A stretch of DNA of 64,000 nt from Aquipuribacter hungaricus (GCF_042663885.1 NZ_JBHSXV010000001.1); one strand, 5' to 3'. Positions 41,044-54,094 are shown, counted from the first letter of the stretch. Translations and numbers: made by a program. Notes: generated from the sequence alone by a model not told the origin.

Positions 41044-41937
41044 TCAGGTGGACCGTCGGCGGGCGGCCACCAGGCTGAGGACCTGACGGACGATCTCGTC
41101 GGGTCGGCGCATCTGGTGACGGTCGACCTGCAGCACCACCCAGCCCGCCTCGCGGATGTCGTTGTGACGCCGGAGGTCCACCCGGACCTGTCGCGCGCCC
41201 AGGTGGACCTCGCCGTCGTACTCGCACCCCAGGCGCAGGTCCGGCCAGCCGAGGTCCAGCCGGGCGACGGTGCGTCCCCAGCGGTCCTCGACCGGGCACT
41301 GGGTCACGGGGTCGGGCAGACCTGCCCGGACGAGCAGCAGGCGTAGGCGCGTCTCGGGTGGGGAGTCGACTCCTTCGCGCGCCAGCCCGAGCACCTCTCG
41401 GGCGCGGCGCACACCGCGCAGGCCGGCCGCACCGTCCAGCACCGCCCGGGCGGCCTCGAGACCCAGCGGGGTCGAACGGAGGAGCGCGTCCACCTCCACG
41501 ACGCGGTCGTCCACGTCCGTGCTGCTCGACCCGGTACCGCGGGCGAGGTCGAACGCCGTCCGCCCGAGGCGGGTCGCGGGTCCCAGCGGCGTCAGGACGA
41601 CGTCGTCAGGGTCCAGGCGCCCGACGTGCGGGTGGACCGCGGCGGTCCTCCGGAGCTGGTGCGACGACGGGACCGAGACGACGACGGGGTCTGTCCCGGC
41701 GGCGAAGGTCGCCCCGTGCGCCCATGCGGCGCTGTGGCCGAGCAGGACGAAGGCGTGAGGGTGGGTGACGCGGAACGCCTGGATCTGGCGCCCGTGACCG
41801 GTGTCCGCGTCGGCCGTCTGGTGGGCGCCCCGCATGAGCCGGCGGTACCGCGGGCCACGCAGCTGGTCCGGTGTGACCACCCCCAGCGCCTGCCTGGTGC
41901 TGAAGGGCTGGGCGTGGAGTCGGGCGAGAGCGTCCAT
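41044..41937 (-). CDS. AbiEi-like/DUF559-type protein with nuclease-like C-terminus
   Basis: A 297-residue protein. The N-terminal half has HAQPFSTRQALGVVTPDQLRG, a winged-helix/AbiEi-type start, then RRLMRGAH. The C-terminal ~110 residues (SPPETRLRLLLVRAGLPDPVTQ..., ...LDLGWPDLRLGCEYDGEVHLG) have the acidic/EYDG pattern of the DUF559/very-short-patch-repair-like PD-(D/E)XK fold. This N-HTH plus DUF559 layout is common in actinobacteria, often in many copies per genome. It may be a transposon- or defence-related protein; nothing shows it is active. ATG 41937 has CACCGT eight bases upstream. The 232-base gap up to 42169 shows nothing distinct. Confidence 0.7.
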   Translation of the reverse strand: MDALARLHAQPFSTRQALGVVTPDQLRGPRYRRLMRGAHQTADADTGHGRQIQAFRVTHPHAFVLLGHSAAWAHGATFAAGTDPVVVSVPSSHQLRRTAAVHPHVGRLDPDDVVLTPLGPATRLGRTAFDLARGTGSSSTDVDDRVVEVDALLRSTPLGLEAARAVLDGAAGLRGVRRAREVLGLAREGVDSPPETRLRLLLVRAGLPDPVTQCPVEDRWGRTVARLDLGWPDLRLGCEYDGEVHLGARQVRVDLRRHNDIREAGWVVLQVDRHQMRRPDEIVRQVLSLVAARRRST

Positions 41938-42169
41938 GCGACCAGACGGTGCGCCGGTCAGGCCGTGCTGTCGGGGACGGCGACGGCTGCCGTGGACAGC
42001 TCGGCCGTCCGCGGACCTGTGGACGGACGGCGCCGACTGGCACCGGTCAGGGGTGGTCCGCGACAGGGACGCACCCGGGGTGAAGGGTCGATGTCGACCC
42101 CCGGTTCGTCCCGGTCGCAGACGAGCAGGCGCGTCGCAGACCCACCCCGGCACGACCCCCGCCCGGCCG

Positions 42170-43530
42170 CTACCCCAGAAGGCGCGCGACCGCGGTGAGG
42201 GGGATCCGGAGCCAGGAGGGCCGGTTGCGGGCCTCGTAGACGACCTCGTACAGGGCCTTGTCCAGCTGCAGCGCGCGCAGCAGGTCGGCCTGCTCGCGCG
42301 GGTCGCGGCCGGCGACGGAGCCGTAGCCGTCGCAGAACGCGTCGCGGGTGGCGGCGGCCCAGGCGTCGGCGGAGGCGACGGCGGCGGGGTCGACGCCTTC
42401 GCCGACGGTGTCGTGCCCGGCGGCGTAGTCGACCGAGCGGAGCATGCCGGCCACGTCGCGCAGGGCGAGGTCGGGCACGGTGCGCTCGGCGAGCGGGCGC
42501 AGCGGCTCGCCCTCGAAGTCGAGCAGCACCCAGCCCTTGCCCGGCGCCTGGAGCACCTGGCCCAGGTGCAGGTCGCCGTGGACGCGCTGCAGCGGCGGCA
42601 GGTCCGACAGGCCGTCGAGCGCGGCAGCGTGGGCGTCGAGGGCGGCGGCGTGGACGTCGAGGTCGCGCACGGCGGAGCGTGCCCAGTCCAGCCGGGCACG
42701 GAGCGAGGCGACCATGCGGGCGCGGGCGGCCTCGTCGACCGCGGTGGTGCCGAAGGCGGTGGCCAGGTCGGCGTGGACCTGGGCGGTCGCGGCGCCGAGG
42801 TCGCGGGCGGCGGCGGTGAAGTCCGTCCGGTCGCGGACCGCGGACAGGGCGACGCGCCAGGCGTCCTCGCTGCCGGGCAGGAACTCCACGGCGACAGCGA
42901 GGTGGCCGGAGACCGGGATGACGCCGGGGCCGGCGACGGCAGGCAGCCACGTCCCCTCGAGCCAGCCGCGCAGGGCCGGGACGTGGCCCGAGCCGACGCG
43001 GGTGAGCGCCTCGAGGACCTCCACGTCGGGGTTCGCGCCCGGGTGCAGGGTGCGGAACAGCTTGACGATGGCCGGCGGGCCGTCGACCGGCTCGACGATG
43101 ATGCTCGTGTTCGACTGCTCGCCGCTGAGCACCCGCGACGGCGCCCCCGCGGGCACGGGCAGCGCGCCCTCGCCCGTGCGCAGCGCCGCGAGCAGCGCGC
43201 CGACGAACGCCGGGTCGTGCGGGCCGTCGGTGACGTGGCGGGCGGCGTCGCCGGAGCCGAGCACGCCCACGGTGGCGCCGGGCACGGCGGAGGCCAGCGG
43301 GGCGGCGCGGTACGTGAGCGGGACCTGGACGACGTCGAGCCGGTCGCCGGAGTCCAGGCCGACGACGTGCGTGACGACGTCGACTCCCGGCTCGGACGAC
43401 GGCCACGCGAACGCGCCGAGGTCGCGCAGGCCCACCCCGCGCCCCTTGGCCGGGTACCAGCGCTGGGCCGGCATCCAGGTGTGGAGCAGCCGGCCCAGCT
43501 CGTCGTCCAGGGCGGGACCGGGGACGACGC

Positions 43531-43534
<4 letters not shown>
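42170..43534 (-). CDS. mak: Maltokinase
   Basis: A 454-residue kinase of the APH-like fold: MPAQRWYPAKGR at the N-terminus, SGEQSNTSIIV, then HGDLHLGQVLQ (catalytic loop) and LLDFEGEPLRP (metal-binding DFEGEP), all diagnostic for Pep2/Mak. It phosphorylates maltose to alpha-maltose-1-phosphate, the substrate of GlgE. ATG 43534 overlaps the treS stop by four bases (ATGA), so it is coupled to treS; in many actinobacteria the two are fused, here they are separate. Third gene of glgE-treS-mak. Confidence 0.95.
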
Positions 43535-45285
<1,751 letters not shown>

Positions 45286-45356
45286 GCGGAGTCTCCTGTG
45301 GCGGTGCGTCGTGGGGTGCTGGGTCGGGTCGGTGCGGGGGTCGGTGCGGGGCCGGC

Positions 45357-47678
45357 TCAGTGCGCGCGGACGGCGAACACGTGCGCCGAGGCGACGTACG
45401 GGTCCAGGCGCACGTAGTTGGCGCCGCCCCAGCCGTACGTGCCGCCGCCGAGCAGGTCGGTCACCGTGTACTGCGAGTGCGCCGGGAGGCCGAGCGTCGT
45501 CGCGTCCACGTGGACGGTCGTCTCGTGGGCGGCGTGCGGGTCGAGGTTGACCACGACGAGCACGGTGTCCGCGCGCCCGGTCGGCGACTCCTCGGCCGGC
45601 ACGTGCCGGGAGTAGGCGATGACCATGTCGTCGTCGGTGCGGTGGAACGTGGTCCCCCGCAGCCGCTGCAGCGACGGGTGCGCGCGCCGGACCTCGTTGA
45701 GCCGGGTGAGCAGCGGGGCCAGCGAGCGGCCCTCGGCCTCGGCGGCGGCCCAGTCGCGCGGCCGGTACTCGAACTTCTCGTTGTCGATGTACTCCTCCGC
45801 GCCGGGGCGGGCCACGTGCTCGCCCAGCTCGTAGGCGGCGTAGATGCCCCAGCTGGGGACCATCGTCGCGGCGAGCACGGCGCGCAGCCGGTGGGCGGCG
45901 GGCCCGCCGTACTGCAGCGAGGCGTGGAGGATGTCCGGCGTGCTCGGCCAGAAGCTGGGCCGCATGTAGTGCGCGGACTCCGTCGACAGCTCGGTGACGT
46001 ACTCGGTGAGCTCCTCCTTGGAGGTGCGCCACGTGAAGTACGAGTACGACTGCTGGAAGCCGACCTTGCCCAGGGTGCGCATCATCTGCGGGCGGGTGAA
46101 CGCCTCGGCGAGGAAGACGATCTCCGGGTGGGCGGCGTTGACCCGCCCGATGAGCCACTCCCAGAACTCGACCGGCTTGGTGTGGGGGTTGTCGACCCGG
46201 AACACCGTGACGCCGCGGGAGACCCACAGCTCGACGATGCGGAGCACCTCGGCGTAGATGCCCTCGGGGTCGTTGTCGAAGTTGACCGGGTAGATGTCCT
46301 GGTACTTCTTCGGCGGGTTCTCCGCGTAGGCGATGGTCCCGTCGATCCGGGTGGTGAACCACTCCGGGTGCTCGGTCGCCCAGGGGTGGTCGGGGGCGGC
46401 CTGCAGCGCCAGGTCCAGCGCGACCTCCAGGCCGACCTCCTTGGCGCGGGCGACGAAGAAGGCGAAGTCCTCCTCGGTGCCGAGGTCGGGGTGGATCGCG
46501 TCGTGGCCGCCGTCCTTGGAGCCGATGGCCCACGGCGAGCCGGGGTCGCCGGGGGCGGGGTCGAGGGTGTTGTTGCGGCCCTTGCGGTTGACCTCGCCGA
46601 TCGGGTGGATCGGGGGCATGTAGAGGATGTCGAAGCCCATCGCGGCGACGGCGGGGAGCCGCTCGGCGGCGGTGCGGAACGTCCCGGACACCCAGCGGTG
46701 GGCCTCGGTGTCGTAGCGGGCGCCCTCGCTGCGGGGGAAGAACTCGTACCAGGCGCTGAACAGGGCCAGCTCGCGCTCGACCTGCAGCGGCAGCGGCTCC
46801 GAGGCGGTGACCAGGTCGAGGACGGGGTGGCGGGCGACGACGGCCTCGACCTCGGGGCTCACCGCCGGGGCGAGCCGCGCCTCCTCGGGGCGGCCGGTGT
46901 CCTGCAGGGCGGCGGCGGCGTCCTCGAGCACGACGGCGCCGGCCTCGTCCCCGGCCGCGCGGGCCAGGGCGGCGCCGCGCTCCAGGACGGGCACGCCCTC
47001 GGCGAGCATGACCTCGACGTCGACGCCCGCGGCGACCTTGACCGTCGCGTTGTGCTCCCACGTGGCGTAGACGTCGCCCGCGCCCTCGACGCGGAACGTC
47101 CACGCGCCGACCGAGGTCGGGAGGACGGTGGCGCCGTAGCGGTCGGTGCCGGGGGCCAGCTCGACCATGCGGACCCGGCTGTGCTCGGTGCCGTCGGGCG
47201 CGGTGAGGACCACGGTGGCGGCCAGGGCGTCGTGGCCCTCTCGGAAGACGCTCGCCTCGACGGGCACGGCCTCGCCGACGACCGCCTTGGCGGGCCAGCG
47301 GCCGTCGTCGACGCGGGGGGTGACGTCGAGGACGGGGATGCGCCCGACCTTGCGGCCGGACAGGTCGACCGACGGGGACGAGGACTCCGTGCCGGCCGGA
47401 GCAGCAGGCGCGGCAGCAGGCGCGGACGGCGCAGCAGCGGCAGGCGTGGCCGGGCCGCCCGAGGCGTCGCGGGACGGGGTGCCGGCGGCCGCGGCGGGCG
47501 AGCCGGGGGCCGCGTGCCGGGCCGGGCGCGCGACGGGGTCGGCGGGGGCCGTCCCGGGCGCGGTGCCGGCGGGCGTGCCGTGCGGCGGGGGCGTCGCCCC
47601 GGCGGCGGCCGCGGGGCCGCCCGGTCGTACCGGCTGACCGGTCGTCGAGGACGGGGGCGGTGTCTTCTCGGCTGCCAC
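45357..47678 (-). CDS. glgE: Alpha-1,4-glucan:maltose-1-phosphate maltosyltransferase
   Basis: A 773-residue GH13_3 enzyme with an unusual N-terminal extension of about 100 residues, rich in Ala, Pro and Gly, before GRIPVLDVTPRVDDG. The catalytic residues are clear: VTVFRVDNPHTKPVEF (nucleophile Asp) and IVFLAEAFTRPQMM (acid/base Glu), with LYMPPIHPIG and NRKGRNNTL. GlgE transfers maltose from maltose-1-phosphate onto alpha-glucan. GTG 47678 is chosen from the TACGGT hexamer six bases upstream; the extension is then translated, though the enzyme core needs only ~660 residues. First gene of glgE-treS-mak. Confidence 0.96.
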   Translation of the reverse strand: MAAEKTPPPSSTTGQPVRPGGPAAAAGATPPPHGTPAGTAPGTAPADPVARPARHAAPGSPAAAAGTPSRDASGGPATPAAAAPSAPAAAPAAPAGTESSSPSVDLSGRKVGRIPVLDVTPRVDDGRWPAKAVVGEAVPVEASVFREGHDALAATVVLTAPDGTEHSRVRMVELAPGTDRYGATVLPTSVGAWTFRVEGAGDVYATWEHNATVKVAAGVDVEVMLAEGVPVLERGAALARAAGDEAGAVVLEDAAAALQDTGRPEEARLAPAVSPEVEAVVARHPVLDLVTASEPLPLQVERELALFSAWYEFFPRSEGARYDTEAHRWVSGTFRTAAERLPAVAAMGFDILYMPPIHPIGEVNRKGRNNTLDPAPGDPGSPWAIGSKDGGHDAIHPDLGTEEDFAFFVARAKEVGLEVALDLALQAAPDHPWATEHPEWFTTRIDGTIAYAENPPKKYQDIYPVNFDNDPEGIYAEVLRIVELWVSRGVTVFRVDNPHTKPVEFWEWLIGRVNAAHPEIVFLAEAFTRPQMMRTLGKVGFQQSYSYFTWRTSKEELTEYVTELSTESAHYMRPSFWPSTPDILHASLQYGGPAAHRLRAVLAATMVPSWGIYAAYELGEHVARPGAEEYIDNEKFEYRPRDWAAAEAEGRSLAPLLTRLNEVRRAHPSLQRLRGTTFHRTDDDMVIAYSRHVPAEESPTGRADTVLVVVNLDPHAAHETTVHVDATTLGLPAHSQYTVTDLLGGGTYGWGGANYVRLDPYVASAHVFAVRAH

Positions 47679-47771
47679 CCGACGACCGTACCGAGACGGC
47701 GCCGCCCGGAGCACGTCCAGGCTGCGGAGCGGTCGCCGCCGGTCCGGGAAGAGTCGGCTCGCCTTCCCTCA

Positions 47772-47840
47772 TTACGTCACTCCCGCGGTCGCTAAACTGG
47801 CTCTGACCTGCGGGTTCGTCCTCGCAGAGGGGTGACGTAA
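47772..47840. promoter_or_regulatory. Inverted pair of GTGACGTAA elements with promoter-like boxes
   Basis: TTACGTCAC (47772-47780) and GTGACGTAA (47832-47840) are perfect inverted copies 51 bases apart, extended by similar flanks (GGG(A/G)GTGACGTAA read outward from each). Between them is TAAACT (47793-47798), a possible -10. A second -10-like TACCGT lies at 47856-47861, 18 bases after GTGACG, which could be its -35. They sit between divergent glgE and the DUF1540 gene. Confidence 0.45.
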
Positions 47841-47907
47841 ATGCCGTCGGCGCGCTACCGTCGTCCTCGTCCGGCCCACGGACGCACACCACGACGAAGG
47901 AGCCACC

Positions 47908-48204
47908 ATGCCTGTCGGAGCTGCCCTGCCCCTGGTCCACTCCTGCGAGGCGAGCATGTGCGCCTACAACGGCGGGCACGCGTGCCACGCGGCCGCCATC
48001 ACCGTCGGCAACAGCGGCTCGGCCGCGTGCGAGACGTTCCTCGGCGCCGAGGTGCGCGGCGGCACGGACGACGCCCATGCGGCGGTCGGTGCCTGCCACG
48101 AGTCCTCCTGCGTGCACAACGAGCGCCTCGAGTGCTCCGCGCCCGCCATCGACGTCGACACCAGCGCCGGCCACGCCGTCTGCCTCACCTTCGCCCGCGC
48201 CTGA
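47908..48204 (+). CDS. DUF1540 tandem zinc-ribbon-like cysteine-rich protein
   Basis: A 98-residue protein with two DUF1540-type repeats. Repeat 1 has Cys13, Cys18, Cys26 and Cys41; repeat 2 has Cys63, Cys68, Cys76 and Cys92, giving C-x4-C-x7-C-x14/15-C twice and ETF/LTF after the last Cys. Four cysteines per repeat suggest metal binding. It has no signal peptide. ATG 47908 follows GAAGGAG with good spacing, so unlike its neighbours it has a leader of 40 or more bases. Function of the family is unknown. It is the only small gene inside the glycogen region. Confidence 0.88.
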   Translation: MPVGAALPLVHSCEASMCAYNGGHACHAAAITVGNSGSAACETFLGAEVRGGTDDAHAAVGACHESSCVHNERLECSAPAIDVDTSAGHAVCLTFARA

Positions 48205-48229
48205 CCGCCGGGCCCGACCGCGGCCCGGG

Positions 48230-48279
48230 CACCCGGCCCGGACACCCGGCCCGGACACCCGGCCGGACACCCGGCCCGG
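48230..48279. repeat. 13-bp tandem repeat upstream of glgP
   Basis: About four copies of CACCCGGCCCGGA (third copy 12 bases) run from 48230 to 48279, between the DUF1540 gene and glgP. The rest of the 175-base gap contains the operator and -10 box of glgP. Confidence 0.9.
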
Positions 48280-48355
48280 CCCCGCCCGTCACCCGTCCGG
48301 AGCAGCCGCGGGGCCGGTCGGGGGCAGTCGCGCGGACACCGGTGACGGGAGCCCC

Positions 48356-48369
48356 TGCAAGCGCTTACG
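48356..48369. promoter_or_regulatory. LacI-type operator overlapping the glgP promoter
   Basis: TGCAAGCGCTTACG matches the LacI/GalR-family operator pattern (TGxAAxCGxTxxCA) at all but the last base, around the palindrome AAGCGCTT. It overlaps the -10 box TACGCT (48366-48371), which ends nine bases before GTG 48380. A repressor bound here should block glgP transcription; a sugar-responsive LacI protein is inferred. Confidence 0.65.
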
Positions 48370-48379
48370 CTCCCGTCAC

Positions 48380-50956
48380 GTGAGAGCCATCCGACGGTTC
48401 ACCGTCCGCACCGTGCTGCCCGAGCCCCTCGCCCCCCTGGGGGAGCTGGCGCTCAACCTCCGCTGGTCCTGGCACGCGCCGACGCGGGAGCTGTTCGCCT
48501 CCCTCGACGCGCGCAAGTGGGTGGAGGCCCGCGAGGAGCCCGCCCGCATGCTCGGCCTGCTCACGCCCGAGGAGCTGGAGGCCCTGGCAGGCGACACGGC
48601 CGTCGTCGCCCGGGTCCGTGCCGCCTCGCAGGAGCTGGACGAGTACCTGACCAGCGACCGCTGGTACCAGCACCAGAGCGACGTGCCCCGCACCGTCGCC
48701 TACTTCTCCCCGGAGTTCGGCATCGCCGCCGCGCTCCCGCAGTACTCCGGCGGGCTCGGCATCCTCGCCGGAGACCACCTGAAGTCCGCGTCCGACCTGG
48801 GCGTGCCGATCGTCGGCGTCGGGCTGTTCTACAAGACCGGGTACTTCAAGCAGTCCCTCAGCCGCGACGGCTGGCAGCAGGAGACCTACCCCGTCCTCGA
48901 CCCCGACGGCCTGCCGATGACGCTGCTGCGCGAGGAGGACGGCACCGCCGCCACCGTCACGGTCGGCCTGCCCGGCGGCCGCGAGCTGCACGCCCACGTC
49001 TGGCGCGCGCAGGTGGGCCGCGTCCCGCTGCTCATGCTCGACTCCGACATCCCCACCAACGACGAGCGCGCCCGCACCGTCACCGACCGCCTCTACGGCG
49101 GCAGCAAGGAGCACCGCCTCCAGCAGGAGATGCTCCTGGGCATCGGCGGCGTCCGCGCCCTGCGCCTCTTCGCCCGCCTCACCGGCAGCCCTGCCCCCGA
49201 GGTGTTCCACTCCAACGAGGGCCACGCCGGCTTCCTCGGCATCGAGCGGATCCGCGAGCTCACGAGCGAGGGCCTGGACTTCGACGAGGCGCTGGAGTCC
49301 GTGCGCGCCGGCACCGTCTTCACCACCCACACCCCGGTCCCCGCGGGCATCGACCGCTTCGGCCGCGACCAGATCGAGACGTACTTCGGCGGCGACAACG
49401 GCGTCGACGGCGTGCCGGTGGAGAAGATCCTCGCCCTGGGCGCGGAGGACTTCGCCGGCGGCGACCCGTCGGTGTTCAACATGGCCGTCATGGGCCTGCG
49501 CCTCGCGCAGCGGGCCAACGGCGTCTCCCGCCTGCACGGCGTGGTCAGCCGCGACATGTTCGAGGGCCTGTTCACCGGCTTCGACCCGACCGAGACGCCG
49601 ATCAGCTCCATCACCAACGGCGTGCACCACCCGACCTGGGTCGACACCCGGGTCGTGGACCTCGTGGCCAAGCACGGCGGCGTGCAGGGCGACGGCTCCG
49701 ACCGCGGCTCCGTGGACTGGGCCTCCGTCGGTGACATCCCCGACGAGGAGATCTGGGCGCTGCGCCGGACGCTGCGCGAGCAGCTCGTCGTCGAGGCCCG
49801 CCGCCGCGTGCGCCGGTCCTGGCTCACCCGCGGCGCGTCCCCGGCCGAGCTCGGCTGGATCGAGGACGCCTTCGACCCGGACGTCCTCACCATCGGCTTC
49901 GCCCGCCGCGTGCCGACGTACAAGCGGCTCACGCTCATGCTGCGCGACCCGGAGCGGCTGCGCTCGCTGCTGCTGCACCCGACCCGCCCGGTCCAGCTCA
50001 TCGTCGCGGGCAAGTCGCACCCGGCGGACGAGCAGGGCAAGCGGCTCATCCAGCAGGTCATCCGCTTCGCCGACGCGCACGACGTGCGCCACCGCATCGC
50101 GTTCCTGCCCAACTACGACATCGCCATGGCGCAGTCGCTGTACCCGGGTTGCGACGTGTGGCTCAACAACCCGCTGCGCCCGCTCGAGGCGTGCGGCACC
50201 TCCGGCATGAAGTCCGCCCTCAACGGCGGCCTCAACCTGTCGATCCTCGACGGCTGGTGGGACGAGTGGTACGACGGCGAGAACGGCTGGGCGATCCCCA
50301 CCGCCGACGGCGTCGACGACCCCGACCACCGCGACGACCTCGAGGCGGCCGCGCTCTACGACCTCATCGAGAACTCGGTGGCGGCCCGGTTCTACGACCG
50401 CGACGCGCAGGGCCTGCCCCGGCGCTGGCTGCAGATGGTGCGCCACACGCTGGCCACGCTCGGGCCGAAGGTGCTCGCCGACCGGATGGTCGCCGACTAC
50501 GTCGGCGAGCTGTACGCCCCCTCCGCCCGCGGCTCGCACGCGCTGGAGGCGGCCCCGGACCACAGCGGCGCCAAGGAGCTCGCGGCCTGGAAGAAGACGG
50601 TCGTGCAGCACTGGCACTCCGTCCGCGTCGACCACGTGGAGTCCGGCGACCTCGCCGACAGCCCGCAGGTCGGTGACCAGCTCCGGGTCGACGCCTACGT
50701 GTCGCTCGGCGACCTTGGCCCGCAGGACGTCAGCGTCCAGCTCGTCCACGGCCGGGTCAACGAGGCCGACGCCCTCGCCGACACCGTGAGCGCCCCGCTG
50801 GAGCACGCCGAGAGCTACGAGGGCGGCCGGCACAAGTTCACCGCCACGGTGGGCCTGCGCCGCACCGGCGCGTTCGGCTACACCGTCCGCGTCCTGCCGG
50901 CGCACCCCGCGCTCACCTCGCCCGCCGAGATGGGCCTGGTGGCCAACGCCGGCTGA
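48380..50956 (+). CDS. glgP: Alpha-glucan phosphorylase (GT35)
   Basis: An 858-residue enzyme of the actinobacterial/archaeal-type GT35 group: LNLRWSWHAPTRELF at the N-terminus, FSPEFGIAAALPQYSGGLGILAGDHLKSASDLGVPIVGVGL (landmark YSGGLGILAGDHLKSASDLG), HSNEGHAGF, and EACGTSGMKSALNGGLN, where Lys binds PLP. It phosphorolyses alpha-1,4-glucan to glucose-1-phosphate, and in GlgE-using organisms can also supply or consume short glucans. GTG 48380 is used because the LacI-operator-covered TACGCT lies eight bases upstream. It is divergent from glgE and convergent to glgX. Confidence 0.95.
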   Translation: MRAIRRFTVRTVLPEPLAPLGELALNLRWSWHAPTRELFASLDARKWVEAREEPARMLGLLTPEELEALAGDTAVVARVRAASQELDEYLTSDRWYQHQSDVPRTVAYFSPEFGIAAALPQYSGGLGILAGDHLKSASDLGVPIVGVGLFYKTGYFKQSLSRDGWQQETYPVLDPDGLPMTLLREEDGTAATVTVGLPGGRELHAHVWRAQVGRVPLLMLDSDIPTNDERARTVTDRLYGGSKEHRLQQEMLLGIGGVRALRLFARLTGSPAPEVFHSNEGHAGFLGIERIRELTSEGLDFDEALESVRAGTVFTTHTPVPAGIDRFGRDQIETYFGGDNGVDGVPVEKILALGAEDFAGGDPSVFNMAVMGLRLAQRANGVSRLHGVVSRDMFEGLFTGFDPTETPISSITNGVHHPTWVDTRVVDLVAKHGGVQGDGSDRGSVDWASVGDIPDEEIWALRRTLREQLVVEARRRVRRSWLTRGASPAELGWIEDAFDPDVLTIGFARRVPTYKRLTLMLRDPERLRSLLLHPTRPVQLIVAGKSHPADEQGKRLIQQVIRFADAHDVRHRIAFLPNYDIAMAQSLYPGCDVWLNNPLRPLEACGTSGMKSALNGGLNLSILDGWWDEWYDGENGWAIPTADGVDDPDHRDDLEAAALYDLIENSVAARFYDRDAQGLPRRWLQMVRHTLATLGPKVLADRMVADYVGELYAPSARGSHALEAAPDHSGAKELAAWKKTVVQHWHSVRVDHVESGDLADSPQVGDQLRVDAYVSLGDLGPQDVSVQLVHGRVNEADALADTVSAPLEHAESYEGGRHKFTATVGLRRTGAFGYTVRVLPAHPALTSPAEMGLVANAG

Positions 50957-50979
50957 CGCCGCGCGCGCCCCTCGTGCTG

Positions 50980-53250
<2,271 letters not shown>

Positions 53251-53257
53251 GTGCTGC

Positions 53258-53289
53258 AGTCTGCCCACCCCCGGGGCTGCTGGCAGAGT
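53258..53289. promoter_or_regulatory. Divergent leaderless promoters of glgX and the enoyl-CoA hydratase gene
   Basis: CAGACT (minus strand, 53263-53258) and CAGAGT (53284-53289) end eight and seven bases before the starts at 53250 and 53296. The 45-base gap leaves no room for separate -35 regions, so the two promoters must overlap. Confidence 0.55.
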
Positions 53290-53295
53290 GGGTCC

Positions 53296-54093
53296 ATGGA
53301 CCGGGCCCCCTCGACCCCCTGCGGCGCGCACGTGAGCTTCGAGGTCGACGGGCAGGTGGGCATGGTCCGGCTGGACCGCCCGCCGATGAACGCCATCGAC
53401 GCCTCCGTCCGCGACGGCGTCCGCCAGGCCGTCGCCCTGGCCCGGACCAGTGACGTCGGCGCCGTGGTCGTCGTCGGCGGCGCGGTGTTCGCGGCCGGGG
53501 CGGACATCAAGGAGATGGCCGGGCTCGGCGTCGCCGACGTGCTGCGGCTGTCCGGGGACCTGCAGGGCGCGCTCGACGACCTCGCCGCGCTGCCCGTGCC
53601 GACGGTGGCCGCGATCAGCGGGTACGCCCTCGGCGGCGGGTTCGAGCTGGCCCTGGCCTGCGACTTCCGCGTCATGGACGCCGGCGCCAAGGTGGGCCTG
53701 CCCGAGATCACCCTGGGCCTGGTCCCGGGCGGCGGCGGGACGCAGCGGCTGGCCCGCCTGGTCGGCGCCTCCCGCACCAAGGACCTCGTGTTCTCCGGCC
53801 GCATGGTCGCCGCCGAGGAGGCCCTCGCCCTGGGCCTGGTCGACGAGGTGGCCGAGCAGGGCGGGGTCGAGGCCGCCGCCCGCGCCCGGGTGCAGCGCTA
53901 CCTCGGGGGCGCCCGCGTCGCCGTGGCCGCCGCCAAGACGGCCGTCGACCGCGGCCTGGACACCGACCTGGCGGCCGGGCTGCAGCTGGAGCGCGCGCTG
54001 TTCGCGGGCATGTTCGGCACCCGCGACGGGCAGCACGGCCTCGCCTCGTTCGTCGAGCGGGGACCCGGCAAGGCCGAGTTCGAGGGGCGCTGA
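53296..54093 (+). CDS. Enoyl-CoA hydratase/isomerase (crotonase family)
   Basis: A 265-residue crotonase-fold protein. FAAGADIKEMAGLG is the CoA-binding and oxyanion stretch (GADIKEM), ISGYALGGGFELALACDFRVM follows, with Glu in GGGFELAL, and PEITLGLVPGGGGTQRLARLVG has the second Glu. Both active-site glutamates are present, so hydratase activity (water addition to trans-2-enoyl-CoA) is expected. ATG 53296 follows CAGAGT by six bases. One base separates it from the methyltransferase start, so they are in one operon. Confidence 0.9.
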   Translation: MDRAPSTPCGAHVSFEVDGQVGMVRLDRPPMNAIDASVRDGVRQAVALARTSDVGAVVVVGGAVFAAGADIKEMAGLGVADVLRLSGDLQGALDDLAALPVPTVAAISGYALGGGFELALACDFRVMDAGAKVGLPEITLGLVPGGGGTQRLARLVGASRTKDLVFSGRMVAAEEALALGLVDEVAEQGGVEAAARARVQRYLGGARVAVAAAKTAVDRGLDTDLAAGLQLERALFAGMFGTRDGQHGLASFVERGPGKAEFEGR

Positions 54094-54094
54094 C

